Origin: Cyanobacteria bacterium SBLK
Lineage (GTDB): Bacteria; Cyanobacteriota; Cyanobacteriia; Cyanobacteriales; Spirulinaceae
DNA length: 64,000 nucleotides
Reading direction: 5' to 3'
NCBI GenBank assembly: GCA_017746715.1
Contig: JAGHZQ010000099.1
Location: 1-64,000, forward strand
Shown: piece by piece, positions 1 through 8,920 of the stretch
Layout: each line of letters opens with the position of its first letter
Numbering within the stretch: position 1 is the stretch's first letter
Translations under genes and position numbers: made by a program
Notes under the pieces: model-generated
The model's input: the letters and a program-made list of their open reading frames with translations, nothing else
Told to the model about the DNA's origin: nothing
The model's database searches: none

Positions 1-292
1 GCATATAAGAACCCCGCTCTCCTTTCGGTCGTCCCAATACTACCATCACATCGGGAGCTTGTTTTTTCGGTTTTTGGTCTGCCTGAATTTCCGCACTTGT
101 TAATTGCACCGGATACCATAAGAGATCCGCAGCGATAAAAATATCATCTCTATCTTTAAAAAGAGCATCGAGACCGCCTTTAATGGTGAAAATTAAACGT
201 AATTGGGTCGTATTGTCAGCCAAGGGTTTTCCGTCACTGTCAGGATAGAGGAGTTCGTCTTCAATAATTAGAGGAGAAAGTTGTTGTACCAT
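1..292 (-). CDS. Uma2-family (DUF820) protein, 3' end outside window
   Basis: The minus-strand frame starts with ATG at 292 and stays open to base 1, so only about the first 97 residues are present. The N-terminal block PDSDGKPLADNT, followed by an LFK...DDIFIAADLLWYPV region, is typical of cyanobacterial Uma2 proteins, which have a restriction-endonuclease-like fold and unknown function. These are numerous in cyanobacteria; a second, complete member lies at 57482-58090. The predicted catalytic residues are in the missing part. Identification is from remembered family motifs. Confidence 0.75.
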   Translation of the reverse strand, partial: MVQQLSPLIIEDELLYPDSDGKPLADNTTQLRLIFTIKGGLDALFKDRDDIFIAADLLWYPVQLTSAEIQADQKPKKQAPDVMVVLGRPKGERGSYM

Positions 293-392
293 GGTCTCAG
301 AATAGAGAAAGAATCGATACGCACCGCTCTATTATACAGGCGATCGCGCTCAATAAGAGATGCGATCGCTTTTCGGGGGTGCGTGTGGCGCG

Positions 393-719
393 TTACGACA
401 TATCACCAAAGCTAATCGCTCCCTCTCCGATTAGCTTCCCGATCGCTTTGAGTAACTCGCTCATTGCCTCGGGGGAAATATTCTTTAAATCTTCGCTCAG
501 TTTTTCAGAACCCGTGCCGACTTGAATCATAGTACCATTAATATTAGCATTTGCTATATTAGTAGCAATTACAACATTTAAACTCGAATCACGACCCAAC
601 AAAAGCGTGGCTAACTCCTGCTTCTTTTCTTTGGGTAATAATTGAATCTGCTCTTTCAGTTGCTCGAACTGTTCTTGTGTGATTTCGTGGTTAAATTCAT
701 TAACGGGTTCGATCTCCAT
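393..719 (-). CDS. Hypothetical protein, 108 aa
   Basis: I do not recognise this protein. It starts with ATG at 719. Residues 13-45 are Gln/Glu/Lys-rich and probably helical. A short stretch (about 48-68) rich in Asn, Ala and Ile follows, and then a C-terminal helix ending in GEGAISFGDMS. There is no signal peptide, membrane segment or Cys. It lies between the partial Uma2 gene on the same strand and the divergent eCIS-core gene at 957. The central ANANINGTM pattern recalls small cyanobacterial proteins often found near effector or toxin-like genes, but I cannot assign a function. Confidence 0.55.
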   Translation of the reverse strand: MEIEPVNEFNHEITQEQFEQLKEQIQLLPKEKKQELATLLLGRDSSLNVVIATNIANANINGTMIQVGTGSEKLSEDLKNISPEAMSELLKAIGKLIGEGAISFGDMS

Positions 720-956
720 GATTGGTATCTATCCATGATTTGACGTAAACAATTGAACTTTTCTTTTACCACAAACCGGCAGAGGTTCGAGTGTATTTTT
801 ATGAACAAACCCAACAAAACAAGCGATCGCGTTTCCGAAAGGGTTTGGCGATCGCCCCCGAGTTTAAAGAAGCGATCGCCGTGGGAGTGTGGTGCGTTAC
901 GCTTGTTCTAAATGCCCGACGGACTTAAATTTAACAAGGAAAGGAGAAATAGTTCC

Positions 957-1487
957 ATGAAAGAGCGAGTAAGGACAGAAAAGGAAAACCTCATTGAGGA
1001 GAAAGGAACGCGATCGCCGTTTTGCGATCGCCCTCTCAAGGTGGAATCGATGGCTCTCACCGAGGAACGCGTCCCGGCCATGGGGATGAGTTACGGGCGA
1101 ACGGCTTTACAATTGTTAGCGAGATATTCAGGGCGATCGGACGAGATCGTTCAAAGGCAGGAAGAAGAGAGACAATCCAATCAAACCGGGTTGCCCGATC
1201 GCCTCAAGGAAGGCATCGAACGTCTGTCCGGCTACGATCTATCGGGGGTGCGGGTTAACTACAACTCCCCCAAACCCGCACAAGTGAACGCTCTGGCTTA
1301 TACTCAAGGGACGGCGATCGAGGTAGCCCCCAGACAAGAGCAACATTTGCCTCATGAGGCATGGCACGTCGTTCAGCAAATGCAGGGAAGGGTGAGAGAG
1401 CAGTTTAAGGTCAATGGAGTCGGGGTGAATGGCGATCGGAGTTTGGAGAAAGAGGCCGATACGATGGGTAGGAGGGCCTTGCAGTAG
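957..1487 (+). CDS. eCIS core domain (DUF4157) protein, short form
   Basis: Protein of 176 aa. The ATG at 957 is chosen over the in-frame ATG at 912 because AAGGAAAGGAGAAAT lies 7-20 nt upstream of it. The first 80 residues are charged and low in complexity. From about residue 84 (LPDRLKEGIERLSGYDLSGV) to the end it matches the DUF4157/eCIS-core domain, including LPHEAWHVVQQ with an HExxH-type zinc motif. That domain marks effectors loaded into extracellular contractile injection systems. Family members usually carry a variable cargo after the core; here TAG comes straight after LEKEADTMGRRALQ. No eCIS structural genes are visible. It may be a truncated effector or a core-only protein. Confidence 0.75.
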   Translation: MKERVRTEKENLIEEKGTRSPFCDRPLKVESMALTEERVPAMGMSYGRTALQLLARYSGRSDEIVQRQEEERQSNQTGLPDRLKEGIERLSGYDLSGVRVNYNSPKPAQVNALAYTQGTAIEVAPRQEQHLPHEAWHVVQQMQGRVREQFKVNGVGVNGDRSLEKEADTMGRRALQ

Positions 1488-1565
1488 CCTGCGCTCGGGC
1501 GGGTTTGCTCCTCTTAGTAAGATCCGTTTTTTAAAACCGCGATCGCTAACTGTAACCGACTGTAA

Positions 1566-1591
1566 GGTGCGTCCGCGAAGCAAGACGCACC
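1566..1591. repeat. Hairpin repeat GGTGCGTC...GACGCACC
   Basis: A perfect 8-bp stem (1566-1573 with 1584-1591) has a 10-nt loop. It lies between the convergent ends of the DUF4157 gene and the secreted-protein gene. There is no T tract, so it looks like an interspersed palindrome rather than a canonical terminator. GTGGTGCGTTACG-like words occur nearby around 380, 890 and 4540. The rest of 1488-1675 shows no gene. Confidence 0.5.
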
Positions 1592-1675
1592 CCCAACCCC
1601 AAAAGACCCCAGGGATCGCTCTTAGGAGAGAATGGGCAATACGAGGGCGAACAATTGTGAATGAATTTTAATATA

Positions 1676-2419
1676 CTATTGAGAAGCGCCATAAACCCGA
1701 ACGCCGAATAAAATCACAAACTCATTCGGTTCGCTCAGCAACCCATCCAACTCGACTTCAATTTCTTCGACCGTCGCGATCGCGGTAAAAGGAATCTTTA
1801 ATTCCGCCCTAGCCGAACCGTCGCGATCGGGATATTCGCATTTACGATTAAATTGTCGCCCGCAGATGCGATCGAGATACTCGGGAAACTCCCCGCGACC
1901 GAGTAACTTGCCCCTGCGTCCGTTTTGCACCTCATACACTTGAATGCGCGTCGGTCTCTTCTGCCACCAATCCGTTAAAATTCCGACCCCAACCACGTTT
2001 TGAGACCCTTCTAAATCGATTTTTGTCCGATAGGGTAAATCTCGACCGGGATATAAAGACTCGTCCATGTTTGCGGTTTTAACGATCCTCGCCCCCGCCG
2101 GAAATCCAGAAGCGATCGCGGGAGAAGAAGGCAGATTTGCAGGCGTTGTCGCACTCGCCTCGCAATTTTGCGACCAATCTTCCATGTGTACGTTACCCCC
2201 ATGCAAGTCTTTCAAGCGCTCGTAATACGTCTGGAGATCCGGCGACCATCCCTCGGGTTGCATCTCCCGCACGCGATCGAGAATCTGCATGGCTTGCTGC
2301 CAATTTTGATTGCAAACGGCGAGGTCGAGTTGCGCGTTAAAATCTTGGGAAAATGCGGGCAATATCGAACGGGTAACAATGGTCAAACCCAACAAACTTG
2401 CAAGTATTGTAAATTTCAT
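1676..2419 (-). CDS. Secreted hypothetical protein
   Basis: Protein of 247 aa from the ATG at 2419, which is preceded by GGAGAGGG; the in-frame start 11 codons upstream lacks such a site. The N-terminus (MKFTILASLLGLTIV...AFSQ) is a clear signal peptide. The next 80 residues, with a QNWQQAMQILDR pattern, look helical and TPR-like. The C-terminal 130 residues look beta-rich, with phrases such as RIQVYEVQNGRRGKLLGRGEF. Cysteines at the helical and beta parts could form disulfides. I do not recognise the family; it is probably periplasmic or extracellular. Confidence 0.7.
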   Translation of the reverse strand: MKFTILASLLGLTIVTRSILPAFSQDFNAQLDLAVCNQNWQQAMQILDRVREMQPEGWSPDLQTYYERLKDLHGGNVHMEDWSQNCEASATTPANLPSSPAIASGFPAGARIVKTANMDESLYPGRDLPYRTKIDLEGSQNVVGVGILTDWWQKRPTRIQVYEVQNGRRGKLLGRGEFPEYLDRICGRQFNRKCEYPDRDGSARAELKIPFTAIATVEEIEVELDGLLSEPNEFVILFGVRVYGASQ

Positions 2420-2715
2420 CGTGCTATCCCTCTCCAAAAACAATCCGAGCACGCCTTCTCTATCTCAAACATTACTCGCAACAGCAGTGAATGGCAATAG
2501 CGGGGCAAGAGGAAAAATGGTACTATCTGACACCGTGCGTTGAGAACGGGTAGAGCGAAGGATTCGACGGGTTGGCTTAGAAGTCGCCGTCCTTGAAAGA
2601 AAGTACGGCAACTCTTCGGCGAGTCACTCAAAAAACGCGAAATGCACCTCTAACTTGCACGCAAGTACTTTATCTCATATCTGTTCTCAATCGATCTCTA
2701 ATAATTTACACCAAT

Positions 2716-2758
2716 AAACCCGGTTATCGAGAAACGGGTTCGCGAACAAACCGGGTTT
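2716..2758. repeat. Palindromic repeat at the 3' end of the nitroreductase gene
   Basis: AAACCCGG (2716-2723) pairs with CCGGGTTT (2751-2758), and an internal AACGGGTT lies between them. It is 12 nt beyond the nitroreductase stop codon and may protect or end that transcript, but there is no strong T run. The rest of the 351-bp spacer 2420-2770 holds no gene I can support. Confidence 0.5.
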
Positions 2759-2770
2759 GTAATATTTGAG

Positions 2771-3427
2771 TTAAATATACTGCACGACCTCTTCAGTAGC
2801 ATAGCGGACTTTTTTGCGGGTTGCATATTTGTCATCTTCGGCACGATATCCGGCAGGACAGACGACTACTGATTGATAACCTTGTTCTGGCAATCCCAAG
2901 ATTTCATCGTATTTATCGGGCATGAACCCTTCCATAGGGGCAGTATCGATGCCCAACATGGCCGCACAGGTCATATACTGACCGAGAGCAATATAGACTT
3001 GTCGGGTTGACCACGCGTTAAGATCGAGGGGATAGGGTGGTTTTTGCAGGAATCCCTTAACGACATTGCCGAATCCTTGCAGGTTTTCGATAGGAGTGCC
3101 TTGGACTTCTGCCATGCGTCGAATGTAGCGATCGACCTCGGCGGCATCAACATCTTTTTTGATAGCTAAAACGACAAGATGGGAAGCATCAACGACTTGG
3201 GTTTGCCCCCAAGAATGAGCGAGTAATTGTTGGCGAATGGCCCGATCGCGAACGACAAAAAACTTCCATGGTTGCAACCCAAAGGAAGAGGGAGCAAGGA
3301 CGAGACTTTGTTCTAGAACTTTCCAAGTCTCGTCGGGAATGCTTTTAGAGGGATCGAACTTTTTGACGGCGTAGCGCCAATAAAGCTGTTGATGGACGTA
3401 TTCGGGAGAGAGTTCGCCTTGATTCAT
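2771..3427 (-). CDS. Nitroreductase-family NAD(P)H-dependent oxidoreductase
   Basis: A 218-aa cytosolic flavoenzyme of the NfsB-like nitroreductase superfamily. The start is the ATG at 3427 (MNQGELSPEYV); the frame reaches a TTG at 3469 but that has less support. The N-terminal block RYAVKKFDPSK binds the FMN phosphate in the family. LAPSSFGLQPWKFFVV (about residues 43-58) and the later YIALGQYMTCAAMLGIDTAPMEGF block are family signatures. The predicted reaction is NAD(P)H-dependent reduction of a nitro, quinone or similar substrate; the real substrate is not readable. It stands alone, and a palindrome follows its stop. Confidence 0.85.
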   Translation of the reverse strand: MNQGELSPEYVHQQLYWRYAVKKFDPSKSIPDETWKVLEQSLVLAPSSFGLQPWKFFVVRDRAIRQQLLAHSWGQTQVVDASHLVVLAIKKDVDAAEVDRYIRRMAEVQGTPIENLQGFGNVVKGFLQKPPYPLDLNAWSTRQVYIALGQYMTCAAMLGIDTAPMEGFMPDKYDEILGLPEQGYQSVVVCPAGYRAEDDKYATRKKVRYATEEVVQYI

Positions 3428-3517
3428 AGATTTGCAGCGCGAGAGGGGGAATGATGGTATTGTTGGCAATAGTAACAGAAAATGACGTTCGGCGCGATCG
3501 CGAATCCCCCATTCCGC

Positions 3518-4681
3518 TTAACTCGATTTGCGCTTGCAGAACAATCCCCCCGCACCCACAGCCAGCAGGCCTAACAAAAATGAAGGTTCGGGGACGCTTT
3601 GAGGGTTGGGTTCGACGGGAGGTTCGGGGACAACGGGAGGTTCCGGCTCGACAGGCGGTTCGGGTACGGGAGGGACTGCCGATTCGCTAAAAAACCAATT
3701 AAAATTACTGTTGAAAAAGATATTACTGCGGGCGATGGTAAAGTGTTGGTTGCCCGTCGTATTATTCGTACCCATAGAAAACCCAAAATTTTGGGATGCG
3801 GCAAAACCCGTTTTGCTATTGTCAAAACCGACCAAAATATCGGCAGCATCGGTTAAGCCAACAAAATTAAGCTCAAAAGTATAGTCGTCATCCGTCCCGG
3901 CAATCTCATCTATCCCAGTGCGAGAATAGAGGATTCCGGCGACATCATCGGCACTCAAACTGCGTTGGATTTCACCAGAAAACGCACCTTGCTGCATGAC
4001 GGATTCTGTATTGGCGTAACCCAATGCCGCACCGACATCGCGATCGCCATTCGCAGAATAATTATCGCCGACGGGGAGTAAAGATATATCGCGGCTGTAG
4101 GTGGTCGAGTCAACCGTTCCCAAGTCCGTTGCAAAGGGATCGTTATCGGCAATGCGGAAAAAGTGGCCATTTTCATCATCTCCCCGCAGATCGTCCCCAG
4201 AGCCAATAATGCCATCAGCTCCCGGATTGAGATCGTAAGTTCCGTTCGCCCCCGGCGAGGCTTTAGTATAATTTTGCCGAGCGCCGGACGTTCCCGACTC
4301 CGAAGCAAGATTGGGATGTCCCAATCCTAAAGAATGCCCCACCTCGTGTAAGAGGATCGATTCAAAATCAAAGGCATTACGAGGAATCTCGTTCAAACTC
4401 AGATTTCCAATTGTCGGGATGAGCTCGTTCCAAGTGTTAACAACATTTTGGGTAGCGGCTATCATGTCCGTGGCAAAAAGACTGCTGGAATTAATTCCCA
4501 CGTCGATGCTGTAATGTCCTCCCCTGCCAAAATAACCAATTTGGTGCGTTACTGAAGGGGGGTCAAAAATAAAGCCAAAAGCACGAGCGGGACGAGCCTC
4601 CGCGATCGCAATGCCGAAAGTTAATGCACCGAGACTGTAGGGGAGATAACCGAAGAGTTTTTGGAAGCAGGAGAAACGCAT
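3518..4681 (-). CDS. PEP-CTERM-anchored matrixin-like metalloprotease
   Basis: Protein of 387 aa from the ATG at 4681; an in-frame TTG at 4690 is also possible and is nearer to GAGGAG. A signal peptide is followed by a zinc peptidase domain with HEVGHSLGLGH at residues 112-122, the extended HExxHxxGxxH motif of metzincins. An Asp/Gly-rich central part (DLNPGADGIIGSGDDLRGDD) may bind calcium. The C-terminus has a PPVPEP/PVEPEP proline repeat and then a PEP-CTERM tail: VPEPS, a hydrophobic segment and KRKSS. It is therefore predicted to be exported and processed by an exosortase. The substrate is unknown. Confidence 0.85.
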   Translation of the reverse strand: MRFSCFQKLFGYLPYSLGALTFGIAIAEARPARAFGFIFDPPSVTHQIGYFGRGGHYSIDVGINSSSLFATDMIAATQNVVNTWNELIPTIGNLSLNEIPRNAFDFESILLHEVGHSLGLGHPNLASESGTSGARQNYTKASPGANGTYDLNPGADGIIGSGDDLRGDDENGHFFRIADNDPFATDLGTVDSTTYSRDISLLPVGDNYSANGDRDVGAALGYANTESVMQQGAFSGEIQRSLSADDVAGILYSRTGIDEIAGTDDDYTFELNFVGLTDAADILVGFDNSKTGFAASQNFGFSMGTNNTTGNQHFTIARSNIFFNSNFNWFFSESAVPPVPEPPVEPEPPVVPEPPVEPNPQSVPEPSFLLGLLAVGAGGLFCKRKSS

Positions 4682-4942
4682 AATGTTCAACCATTTAATG
4701 CCTTTACTCCTCTAGAATCGTCAATTTGCACGGATAACAACAAGATCGCAATGGATCGATCGCAGTGTTATTTTCAGATCGATTTTGTGTGGCGTACTCG
4801 ATCCATAAACGATCTTGAATGTCTTCAGATTTTATGTTAATTCCCGACTTAATAAAACTTAAGTTGGTCTTCTTTTGGGTAACGCAATGATGCTTGTAAA
4901 ACCAGAATGCGTATTTTTGCGGTAGGAGCGAACGTCATGCCC

Positions 4943-7252
4943 TCAATCGAAACGATTTCGATTTCCTCGCTGCCAAAGTTGTTGTAATTGCTGGCGCAAA
5001 TGTCGAATATTGGGGGCCTTTTCTCCATAACGCCATTGACTGTAAGCGCGGGAAATTTCTGCAATAATCTCTGCGGTTTCCGATCGCAATTGTTCCCGCG
5101 TACTGTCGGCATATTCCAAGGGCGTTTGAGCGGGATGCTTGCCATATCCTTTAGCGGCTAAAATTCCTAACATTTGCTGATAGAGTCGTTCCATTGGCGG
5201 CAATTTGGCCAAATTTCGCCAGCGAACCCACGATCGCAAGCGCAAAGCGGCCAGCCAAGCCGAGAAAGCCAAGGCGATCGCGCCGATTAAACCACTAAAG
5301 AGACCGATGGCACTCCCGGAAATAAATAACCAAATTCGCGAGGCAACCCAAGCGATCGCTGCCAAACTTCGCGTAAAAATATAAGCGAGCAAACCCGTTA
5401 CCGGAGAAGGCAACCAGCCGGCAACCCAATTCCAAAATTGCCTCAAGACCCCAAAGGTTTCATTTTCTTCAACAGAAGGAGGAACGATCTCGCGACCGGG
5501 AAGCGGATCGAAAGCCAGCCAGCCAAATTCGGGAAAATAGACTTCGGTTAAAGAATGGGCATCGGTATTGCGAACCAAATAAAATCCGGTGAAGGGATTA
5601 AATTGACCCGGAGCAAATCCCGCGCTCAAACGGGCGGGAATGCCCAGAGAGCGCAGCATCACCGTTAAAACCGTGGCAAAATGATCTGGATAGCCGCCTT
5701 GATATTCAAAGAGAAATGTTTCGGCTAAATCCGCTCCTTCTTCGAGTTGAAAGTCCGGGCGAATTTCATAATTTTGCTTGATTGCTTGGGCGAGAAAGAG
5801 GGCTTTTTCATAAGGGTTGGCAATGGGTTTATTGGCTTTAGCAAGCAAAACTTCTGCTTGTTGGCGCACGTTCTCGCGAATGGCGTCGGGAATTTGCAGA
5901 TAATATTTTTTGATATTGTCGGGATAGTCAGTCGGGGCTTGGCCGAGTTGAGTGCGATCGCGAAGGAGTACGTCAGAAACAACCGTGTAAGTTAAATCTT
6001 CGCTTAAAATTACTGGGGCGCGGATGCTTCCCTCTGGATCGAGGGCGATTTCGGGAGTGGGAAAATAGAGAGCGCGAGGGCGACTTAATGCCGGAACGAG
6101 ATTGGGGAGATCGGCAACAATCGTATAGGTTTGAATAATCGAGCGGGTTTTCTCGCGAGCGTAGGGGGCTGCGAGATAAAAGCGATAAGTCCAAGGCGGA
6201 CGCTTGACAGTAAAGAGTTGTTCGTCTCGAGAAATTTCCCATCCTTTTCCAGTGTAGCGATCGAAAGCCAACACCCGCCAAAATCCGGGGGCTTGCGATC
6301 GTACTCGCATGACGATTTTTGAAGTGGAGAAACCCCCATCGCTTCGACTTTGATCGATTTGCGACTGAAATCCATAATATAGGGAATCGTCTCCGACAGC
6401 ATCTCCGTTTTCTCCTTCTCCTGCTCCCTCTTCTACAGTTTCTTCTTCTCCTTCTTGTCCGTTTCTTACTCCCGGATTAAAAATGCGGCGATTGATGTCG
6501 TTAAATCGTTGATTGTCGAATTCAATCGAAGACGTTACGGGAAAGGTTTGCAATTGATACCCTGGAAAGCGAGGCATGAGGGCAAAGATGGCCAAACCGA
6601 CGGCGATCGTTACTGCCAAAAAGGAAACGAGACGAAGGGGGGACAAGGGCAAACTTCTCTCGCGTTTTGTCTGTTTTTCTGCTCCTGGATGCCTTCTCCG
6701 GATTTGGTCGAAACCGAGGCGAGAGCGATAGTCGAGGATTAAGACGGGGAGGGCGATCGCTAAAAAGAGGATGGGAAAGGGCGCAAAAGCAAGAGTTTCG
6801 CTTAATGTTCCCGCTACTCCCAACAAAATCAACCCAATCACCATCGAGTACCCTAAATCCTTGCGACGCGGGAGATCGAAACTGTGAAGAACTTGCAGTT
6901 GGATTAAAAGTTCGGCCAGAATGAGGCGGGTATCGTTGAGATTATCAATTAAGTTGCCTAAAAAATAGACCAAAGCGCCCAGCATTCCCATGGCAATGAT
7001 AAATTTTATGGCGATATTGCGCTTTTTACGCCGATACCAACTATAAATACCACCAATCATGCTGAGGGGAATCGCCCAAGTACTCAAGGTCGTATCGGCG
7101 GCAATATCGGTGGCAGCAATCCCGATCGCGACTAAAATTTGCACCAAGATTCTCAAACCGATGGACTCTTCGGTTTTCGGTTGGGGAAGGGCTTCGAGAC
7201 GCTTCCACAATTGGGTTATTCCAGCAAAGCGACGCAGTTTGAGACTATCCAT
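4943..7252 (-). CDS. TgpA-like membrane protein with degenerate transglutaminase domain
   Basis: Protein of 769 aa. The N-terminal ~240 residues form a cluster of membrane helices (DUF3488-like). An acidic linker (EGEEETVEEGAGEGENGD) and a periplasmic transglutaminase-like domain of about residues 420-580 follow, then two membrane segments and a C-terminal DUF4129-like tail. The core has the family pattern GIPARLSAGF...NTDAHSLTEVYFPEFGWLAFDPLPG, which keeps the His and Asp. The position normally held by the nucleophilic Cys is Pro522 in GGYPDHF. From memory, GGYPDHF-type sequences occur in other cyanobacterial homologues, so this is probably a lineage variant rather than recent decay. Confidence 0.8.
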   Translation of the reverse strand: MDSLKLRRFAGITQLWKRLEALPQPKTEESIGLRILVQILVAIGIAATDIAADTTLSTWAIPLSMIGGIYSWYRRKKRNIAIKFIIAMGMLGALVYFLGNLIDNLNDTRLILAELLIQLQVLHSFDLPRRKDLGYSMVIGLILLGVAGTLSETLAFAPFPILFLAIALPVLILDYRSRLGFDQIRRRHPGAEKQTKRERSLPLSPLRLVSFLAVTIAVGLAIFALMPRFPGYQLQTFPVTSSIEFDNQRFNDINRRIFNPGVRNGQEGEEETVEEGAGEGENGDAVGDDSLYYGFQSQIDQSRSDGGFSTSKIVMRVRSQAPGFWRVLAFDRYTGKGWEISRDEQLFTVKRPPWTYRFYLAAPYAREKTRSIIQTYTIVADLPNLVPALSRPRALYFPTPEIALDPEGSIRAPVILSEDLTYTVVSDVLLRDRTQLGQAPTDYPDNIKKYYLQIPDAIRENVRQQAEVLLAKANKPIANPYEKALFLAQAIKQNYEIRPDFQLEEGADLAETFLFEYQGGYPDHFATVLTVMLRSLGIPARLSAGFAPGQFNPFTGFYLVRNTDAHSLTEVYFPEFGWLAFDPLPGREIVPPSVEENETFGVLRQFWNWVAGWLPSPVTGLLAYIFTRSLAAIAWVASRIWLFISGSAIGLFSGLIGAIALAFSAWLAALRLRSWVRWRNLAKLPPMERLYQQMLGILAAKGYGKHPAQTPLEYADSTREQLRSETAEIIAEISRAYSQWRYGEKAPNIRHLRQQLQQLWQRGNRNRFD

Positions 7253-7578
7253 GAGCAGGAGGGATTGGGTTTATCCTCTAGGGTAGCAAAAAGCGCGATC
7301 GCCCCAACTCGGAACGCAACGAGCGCTTCAGCCCAACTCAATGTCGGTTTTCTCGTGCAAGAAAATGCAAATTTTACCGCTATATTTTGAGAATTTTTAG
7401 TTAAATTCAACCCCAATGTCGATCCTCAAAAAATAAGTATTTTCTCGGTTGACTTTATGGTAAGTTAGTCAAGAATCTTATTTCTCTCGCGATCGCAATT
7501 TTTTTTTGAGCATTATCTTTAAGTTGATAGAATAGGAATAATCGCATAAGTTGGGTGCATTCTGCCGCAATATTTGTT
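7253..7578. other. Divergent spacer between TgpA-like gene and response regulator
   Basis: About 325 bp separate two divergent genes, so the spacer must carry both promoters. It is AT-rich near 7390-7550, with a TTTTTTTT run at 7500-7507 and a TATCTTTAAGTTGATAGA inverted element near 7514-7531. I see no small ORF or RNA that I can support. Confidence 0.35.
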
Positions 7579-8901
7579 ATGACAGCCGTTCGACCTGCCA
7601 AGGATATGAATCAGCGATCGCTAGATGACAAGGCGATTGCTTCCTCCGTTTCCTCAGCTTCTTCTTTCAGTTATCCCTTCGATGCTCGAGGCATTAAAGA
7701 ACAATTAATTTCTTATAGCGAGAGAAAATTTACGGGAAAACTAGAGCTACAATTAACCGCTCGAGAGAAATGGGAACTCTATCTTAATTTAGGGCGCTTG
7801 ATCTGGGCAACGGGAGGCACGCATCGGGTTCGACGCTGGCGCAGACAATTGTGGCGATGCTGTCGCGAGATCGATCCCAATCAAATTAACCTGCGAAATA
7901 GCGATGCCCTCGAATGTTGGGACTATCAAGTTTTGGTGGTTTTAGTGCAGCGCAAACTATCGCAAATCGAACCCATTGTCGCGGCTAGGTTGGGCATGAT
8001 GACGGAAGTCTTATTCGATCTCATTCAGTTTGTCGAATTAGCAGCTCTCAAACTCAAAGCAATTGACGATCGCGCCAAACAAAAGCCTCATTATTCTTTA
8101 ATCGTTCATCCCGGAACCCGACCCTCCGATCGCGGTTTGCTCCCCCAAACCGATTGGCTATTAGAGCCGGCGATCGTGCAGCTCGACTTAGTGTGGCAAC
8201 AGTGGGTTAGCGCTGGATTGCAGGGCTATTCTCCCAACTTTGCCCCGATTATCGAGCGACCGGAGCAACTCAAAAAAGCGATTCCCGAAACCACTTATAA
8301 GAATTTAGCAACCTTATGTAACGGACAAAGAACGTTACGAGATATTGCCGCCCTTTGTCAACAAGATGTCTTAAAACTTTCGACCTCTTTAGCGCCTTAT
8401 ATTCGCCAACAAGGAATTAAATTAGTTAAACTTCCCGATTTACCCCATCCCGAGTTTAAAGAAGTCGAAACCGTTGTCAAACCCCGCAAACCCCTGATTG
8501 CTTGTATTGAAGATAATCAACAAACCTTAAAAATTTTAAAAGAAATTCTCACCAAAGCCGGTTATCGATTTTTGGCGATCGCTCGAGAAGTAGAAACACT
8601 ACCCATGTTATTGCAGCACGGGCCGGATTTGATTTTCCTCGATTTAGTCATGCCGATTGCCAATGGCTATGAAATTTGCGCTCAAATTCGCCGGATCGAA
8701 CGGTTTAAAGAAACGCCGATCGTGATTTTAACCGGGAAAGATGGGATTGGCGATCGCGTGCGGGCGAAAATGGTCGGCGCAACTAATTTTTTAACCAAAC
8801 CTATCAATGCAGATAAAGTCTTAAACTTAATTCGAGAACACTTGAATAGTCACCAATCACAAATCACCAGTCACCAGACCGGCAAACTAACCAATAACTA
8901 A
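7579..8901 (+). CDS. PatA-like response regulator (PATAN + REC)
   Basis: Protein of 440 aa from the ATG at 7579; a GTG at 7555 and an ATG at 7606 are in frame. The N-terminal part (FDARGIKEQLISYSERKFTGKLEL...LYLNLGRLIWATGG) is a PATAN domain as in PatA and PixG. The C-terminal receiver domain has the acidic pair in CIEDN, the phospho-acceptor Asp355 in DLIFLDLVMP and Lys407 in LTKP. This architecture is used in cyanobacterial phototaxis, pilus and differentiation signalling. No CheW, MCP or kinase partner is adjacent. The last residues (NSHQSQITSHQTGKLTNN) are encoded by a short tandem repeat region. Confidence 0.85.
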   Translation: MTAVRPAKDMNQRSLDDKAIASSVSSASSFSYPFDARGIKEQLISYSERKFTGKLELQLTAREKWELYLNLGRLIWATGGTHRVRRWRRQLWRCCREIDPNQINLRNSDALECWDYQVLVVLVQRKLSQIEPIVAARLGMMTEVLFDLIQFVELAALKLKAIDDRAKQKPHYSLIVHPGTRPSDRGLLPQTDWLLEPAIVQLDLVWQQWVSAGLQGYSPNFAPIIERPEQLKKAIPETTYKNLATLCNGQRTLRDIAALCQQDVLKLSTSLAPYIRQQGIKLVKLPDLPHPEFKEVETVVKPRKPLIACIEDNQQTLKILKEILTKAGYRFLAIAREVETLPMLLQHGPDLIFLDLVMPIANGYEICAQIRRIERFKETPIVILTGKDGIGDRVRAKMVGATNFLTKPINADKVLNLIREHLNSHQSQITSHQTGKLTNN

Positions 8902-8920
8902 CAACCAACAACAATCAACA
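8848..8920. repeat. Short tandem repeats covering the 3' end of the response regulator gene
   Basis: The CACCAGT/AATCACA heptamer pattern (8848-8877) and a CCAATAA/CCAACAA pattern (8890-8920) run from inside the response regulator up to the next start codon. This resembles the STRR elements known in filamentous cyanobacteria. Confidence 0.7.
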
